From Rosellinia necatrix (lineage: Eukaryota; Ascomycota; Sordariomycetes; Xylariales; Xylariaceae): a stretch of DNA of 64,000 nucleotides. The notes beneath the pieces were generated by a model, which made no database searches, had not been told where the DNA came from, and saw only the letters and a list, made by a program, of their open reading frames with translations. The stretch is from positions 3,782,001 to 3,846,000 of the forward strand of contig JAGYVD010000006.1 of NCBI GenBank assembly GCA_021209875.1, read 5' to 3'. Below, piece by piece: positions 59,837 to 64,000 of the stretch (positions are counted from its first letter, which is position 1; every line of letters starts with the position of its first letter). Made by a program: the position numbers and the translations under genes.

Positions 59837-61729
59837 CGGCTCTCGCTCTTTTTTTTTTTTTTTCTCTTTTCTCACCAAAAAAAAAAAAAGAAAAAAAGGT
59901 TGTTATCATCTCATATTTTCGCTCCCTTAGAATTTGCGTTCTGAATGAGTGGATAAATAGATAGATAGATGCGAGATCTTTGTTTTCACGAGGTCGGTCA
60001 TCATCATAGAAGAAGAAGAAGAAGAAGAAGAAGAAATCGTCCAGGGCATTTCCCCCGTCTTCTGCACTAGATCAATAGACTGTTGCCAAGTTATCTTATG
60101 CTGGGGCATATGAACCACCGTTCGGGGGGGGGGGGCCGGAAGGAAAGAGGGGAGGAGGGGCTTTTTGTTGTATTGCCTGGGTATGATGCCATGTGAGTAT
60201 ACACGTATGGATGGTATGGCGAAAAGAATAGAAATAGAAGCCCGTCTGTCCGTTTGTTTATCAAAGCAAGACGGACAAACTCAGGTCTCTCGGCGCGGCG
60301 GTACAATCGTTAGAACAGGGTCGAACACGTGGTTGGACGTGTCCATCCATCTATTGATTTTTGTTCGTCTTCGATTTGCAAACCTGGCTTCAGACTGTCG
60401 GTCTCGTCTCGACCGTCTTAAACGTGCTTGGTTTCGTATTACTATTCCTCCCCCCTACTTACAAACTCGGTACCAACTCTTTTGACTTACCCCAGCCGTC
60501 CTGCATCTTTCTGGGTAGTATTCTCGACCAACAAAAAAAAAAAAGGAAAAGAAAAAAAAAAAGCAACAAGTTCCATTGTGCATGACAACGCCACTAGTCT
60601 AGCTTTAGCCAAATCAGAATCGGGACTACGTCTAAACAACATACCATACATACAAACCCCCTTTCCCCCCCTTTATCCCCCAGTCTAGATAAACCCCAAT
60701 CCTTCAAAGTATAGATGGGTTAGGCGGGTACCTAATTAACTTTCTTTTTCCCTTTCCCCCGACTGGATTCCTCCTAATTGCGCCACCACCGGTCATATAC
60801 GTACCGATGACATAATTAATTTAATACCTTCGGCATTCGTTGGCTGCAGGGTCTGGTCGACCCCCCTCCCCCCTAGGAACTGTGCATCGCGGGCAAACGG
60901 GAATGACGCATAATAGTGTACGCACGCACGTGTAGGGAATTCTCAACAGCAAATGCTGATCAATCATATGTCGCATGCAAGCTTCATGATGTGCTTCTGC
61001 TTATTCACCCAGCTTAGTGTTTACCAGGTGGAGGGGGGGCCAAGCTGCCGTCCCATTATTACCACGACAAAGGCAAACAGGCAAGCCTGGGTAAAATTTG
61101 AAAAAAAAAAAAGATAGGATATAGTAGGTAGATGTCCGCGTAGGCGTCAGTAGCATCGCAGAAAATCGCGTGCAATTCTCTATGTGTATTGTATTCGTCA
61201 CCCATCTAGCCGTGGGGACGCATCCTTCTCCTGGGGGGGGGGCCAGCGTTGAGGAGTAAAAACCCATATTTTCTCCGCTATCGCTCTGATTTCACCAGAA
61301 ACGGCTATGGCCGGGGGCATGATGAACCCCCACAATGTGCAAGAAATGGTCAACATTCAAAATCGCCGAAAAAAACTAGAGCCTGTTGTTTTCCACCGCT
61401 AGTCGCACTGTATGAAATGCTGGCGGGCGGCAATAGCGCCATCCAAGTGGGGGTTGCTCTTTCAGTGTGGTAAGCTATGAATTGGAGGTCGGGGTTGACT
61501 AAGGCGTCGCCTCTCCAGTCCCAATACCCTCCGGTCACGCCTCCGGCGGGCGCCGGTTTCCCGGAGTCGCCTTGCAAATCAACCCGTGCTTCCGCTTCGC
61601 TCCGGCGAAAAGATACAACTCGACCCATGGTGATGGGTATTATGGGTACAATATCGTAACAAATGTAGACGAGCTCCAGACGCTACGATACCGAGAGTGG
61701 CACCGATGGCTTGAGCGGCCGCCCATCAC
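59837..61729. other. Intergenic region
   Basis: Shared 3' space of the Smr gene and the NMN adenylyltransferase gene. It contains T and A runs (59851-59900), a (GAA)n run (60008-60035), G and A runs (60123-60136, 60533-60562) and scattered C runs. Short frames only. Confidence 0.6.
60008..60035. repeat. (GAA)n microsatellite
   Basis: Nine tandem GAA units downstream of the Smr gene; false poly-Ser frame on the opposite strand. Confidence 0.9.
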
Positions 61730-62723
61730 TTACTTGGACATGGGCTGTTTTTCCTTGGACTTGGTGTCGTCGTCCATGTAAAGCCGATTCTCCGTGATGT
61801 ATTCGATGACAGGCGAAGGAATTAGGTACGTGATACTCAGATCCCGTTTAAGGAGCAACCTTATCTTGGTGCTACTCACTACGGTGGCATTGTTAGCGAG
61901 AGCATGTCACCCGCAGTTAGGTTTCGGCAGCGCAGAGCCTGTACCGAGTTGTACATACCATCATTCTGTATCATTTGTTGTATGACGTAGATGTTTTCTT
62001 CCCAGGTTTTTAGATTAGCAAGTGCATCTTCCATATCCGTGCCGCTTCGCTCGACTATCATGGCGCCGAAACTGCCCAGGATGTGATCGAGATCCTTCTC
62101 GGCCCAGACACCGGGGGTCGACATGGTGCTGATGAGGTCGGCGCCAGCGAGTAGCATCACCTTCACCGGCCTCCGGGTCTCACCATCGGTGCTCAAAACG
62201 CCGCCCAGCACATGATTGATCTCATGGCTGAAGTGGTCCAGGACGGTTGCCGTGGGACTGTATGCGGGCTGTATGGCCTCCCAGGGGTCGACCATGAGCC
62301 AGTTCGAGGTCTCTTCAGCGGCTAGCTCGCACATGCGCACTCTGGTGGGGTACCACGCATTAGTGTCTGGGCAACGGAAGCACGCAATGCTGGGGCTTGG
62401 GGAGGAGAGAGGGCGCGCATTCACCTGTGATTTGATGGCGCCAGGCCGGCTTTCTTGTAGGCATCGGATACCGGACTGAGGTAGCCGCCCACAACTTCGA
62501 AGCTCGTGTTCATCCGGGCATAGTCGTTGGCCATCTCGAACATGCGCAGGTGGAGGAAAGTGATTGGCGAAAAACTGCCGCACGCGACGAGGACCAGCGG
62601 GATGCGGTTGTGGTCCTCCTGTTGCCGCAGCCGGTGGTGTGGGAACCTGTAGCTGGCGAGCGTCATGTTGGATGCGGCATCCGGTGGCGCCGGGGGCACA
62701 CTTGTCGCCGGGAGGGACGTCAT
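61730..62723 (-). CDS. NMA1: Nicotinamide mononucleotide adenylyltransferase
   Basis: Joins NMN (or nicotinate mononucleotide) with ATP to make NAD (or its deamido form), in nucleus/cytosol. Exons 62723-62425, 62341-61959 and 61878-61730 give 276 residues. The nucleotidyltransferase signature GSFSPITFLHLRMFEMA carries the TxxH active-site pattern; next are VVGGYLSPVSDAYKKAGLAP, the rebuilt NHRVRMCELA, SNWLMVDPWEA, VMLLAGADLI and, across intron 2, QNDVSSTKIRLLLKRDLSIT with the second signature SSTxxR. The ending KSKEKQPMSK is charged and variable. Exon phases fit without adjustment. The N-terminal 40 residues (MTSLPATSVPPAPPDAAS) are low-complexity; an earlier start is possible but not seen. 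Confidence 0.93.
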
Positions 62724-64000
62724 CGTCTCGACTGAACAAGCGCGTGCAAGGCCGTGCTGGAGGCGGCAGCGGCGGTGATGGGAGGCGGGAATGCGACTGA
62801 TCGAAGCCCCGGCTCGGCTGATGAAACGTGGTAAATGAATAGTAATAGCCGGCGAACGATCGGTGGACGATCAGGCTGGTATGGATGAGATATTAACAAA
62901 CCGGCTTAGATCGTTCATGCATCAGCCGCTATTGAATTGGCGACTGAATTGGCGACTGAATTGGCTACTGAATGGGCCCCTCTTGGTAGGTAGAGATAGA
63001 ATAAACTCTCAAGAAGGCAGTTGAGAGTGTACTGTGTAAATGTGTAAATGTGTAAATGTATAGTTAGACAAATGAGTTAGGGAGGCAAAATGAACAGGCA
63101 AAGTTGTAAGATGTCACTGATAACTATTTAAACACCTGGGTAAGGTAGGTAGGCAGGCAGACAGGGCAGGCAACCTTGGGTAGGTAGTAGTGGCGTAAAG
63201 TAGGGCATGTGTAGGACTGCAAGGTAGGTAAGAGCATGAGTGAGTAAGTGAGGAAGTGATACAACTGCGATGACCACCTGGGGCACTCCGACGAGAGGCA
63301 TTGTGGCACTGAAACAAGCTCTGTGGGGACGTGCTCAGTTACTTTCTACAGCATAAGCATAGGTCTCGTCGACTTCCCAAGGTTCTCGGCCATCGGCAAC
63401 CCACTAACCCCACGAGGCAACCCATATTCGTGGTCCGCTAGGCTGCCTGTGGCTAGGGTAGGTGTCTAACAAGTCTTGTACCCTTTTCGGTATTGGGTAC
63501 CCTCAGCATTCATCCTTTTGCCCGCTGGGCAGGAAGGAAGCTTGTCTCGTAGGTACTAGTTACCTAGGTACTATAAGTAAGTACCTAGTTAGGCAGGGTA
63601 GACACAGCCCTGCCGTTATCTCGGTATACTTACAGTAGGTAGGTGCTTACGCGAATCCCAAGGGGAAATGCCTCTCAACTTCAAATCCCGTTCTCGGGGA
63701 TTCAGTGCCTAAGATGCCTAAGATGCCTCAGATGCCTCAGATAGGGCAAACTGTAGCACAGCCCCTCTCCTGCGTGCCAGGCAAATGATTGAAAGGAAAT
63801 CCATCATACATTTAAACGAAACAATACGACAAATGTTCACTAATTCAATAAAAATATGACGCCTCACGTACAAAAGTACAAGACGATGATGGCGGAACGC
63901 TAGCCACTTCTACTCAATCCGGAAATTATGGCGTGTATCTCATCATTACAACGTTGGTCGCGTCGGCGAGGCAAAATGGCGGATTCGGCGACACAGTGCT
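62724..64000. other. Intergenic region to window end
   Basis: Promoter side of the NMN adenylyltransferase gene, then TAGG/TACC-rich DNA with islands at 63140-63225 and 63545-63655 and a short direct repeat GATGCCTAA/GATGCCTCA near 63712-63740. No gene is supported up to the edge. Confidence 0.55.

Noticed and set aside
59284..59964. 226-codon plus-strand frame overlapping the Smr exon
   Set aside because: A shifted-frame shadow of the Smr gene, Arg/Pro-rich, without motifs.

Overview
The window is nuclear DNA of a filamentous ascomycete (Pezizomycotina), most likely a sordariomycete. The evidence is short GT-AG introns (about 50-150 nt), a HET-domain gene, PKS and NRPS-like secondary-metabolism genes, and 216- to 1248-residue housekeeping proteins whose motifs fit fungal families. 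Species and family cannot be fixed from sequence alone. All exon models below were built by reading frames, splice sites and family motifs by eye.

Layout from left to right. A long intergenic stretch leads to a small dsRNA-binding-like gene (5.2-6.0 kb). GDP-mannose pyrophosphorylase follows (9.9-11.2 kb), convergent with a HET-domain gene (13.3-15.3 kb). A UVI-1-like small secreted protein gene lies at 17.8-18.5 kb. From 18.5 to 24.7 kb I find no gene, but there is a diverged direct repeat (23.1-23.6 kb) and a tRNA-like fragment (22.9 kb). A hexose-type MFS transporter (24.7-26.6 kb) comes next.

The accessory part is 28.7-34.5 kb. It holds the C-terminal half of a polyketide-synthase ketosynthase domain joined directly to a damaged drug-type MFS transporter, followed by an apparently intact adenylation-carrier-reductase (NRPS-like) gene. 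It reads as the remains of a secondary-metabolite cluster.

The right half is mostly housekeeping: glycerol kinase (39.0-40.8 kb), an NRAMP metal transporter (42.1-44.1 kb), a phospholipid methyltransferase of the OPI3 type (46.1-46.9 kb), an RXT2-like subunit of the Rpd3L deacetylase complex (47.5-49.1 kb), TRAPPC11 (50.1-54.1 kb), a mitochondrial NAPE-PLD-like hydrolase (55.0-56.7 kb), a CUE/DUF1771/Smr protein (58.1-59.8 kb) and an NMN adenylyltransferase (61.7-62.7 kb). OPI3 and NAPE-PLD both act on the phosphatidylethanolamine/phosphatidylcholine axis, but they are 8 kb apart and I do not infer a functional cluster.

Two window-wide signals stand out. First, three otherwise well-formed genes (GDP-mannose pyrophosphorylase, HET, UVI-1-like) are each broken by a single-base length change in a C/G homopolymer, which points to assembly or sequencing error more than to three pseudogenes. 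Second, intergenic DNA is peppered with islands built from TACC/GGTA and TACCTAGGTA words. I did not find a clearly new biological system; the best candidates for follow-up are the broken PKS/MFS chimera beside the intact NRPS-like reductase, the small dsRNA-binding-like protein, and the diverged repeat pair.
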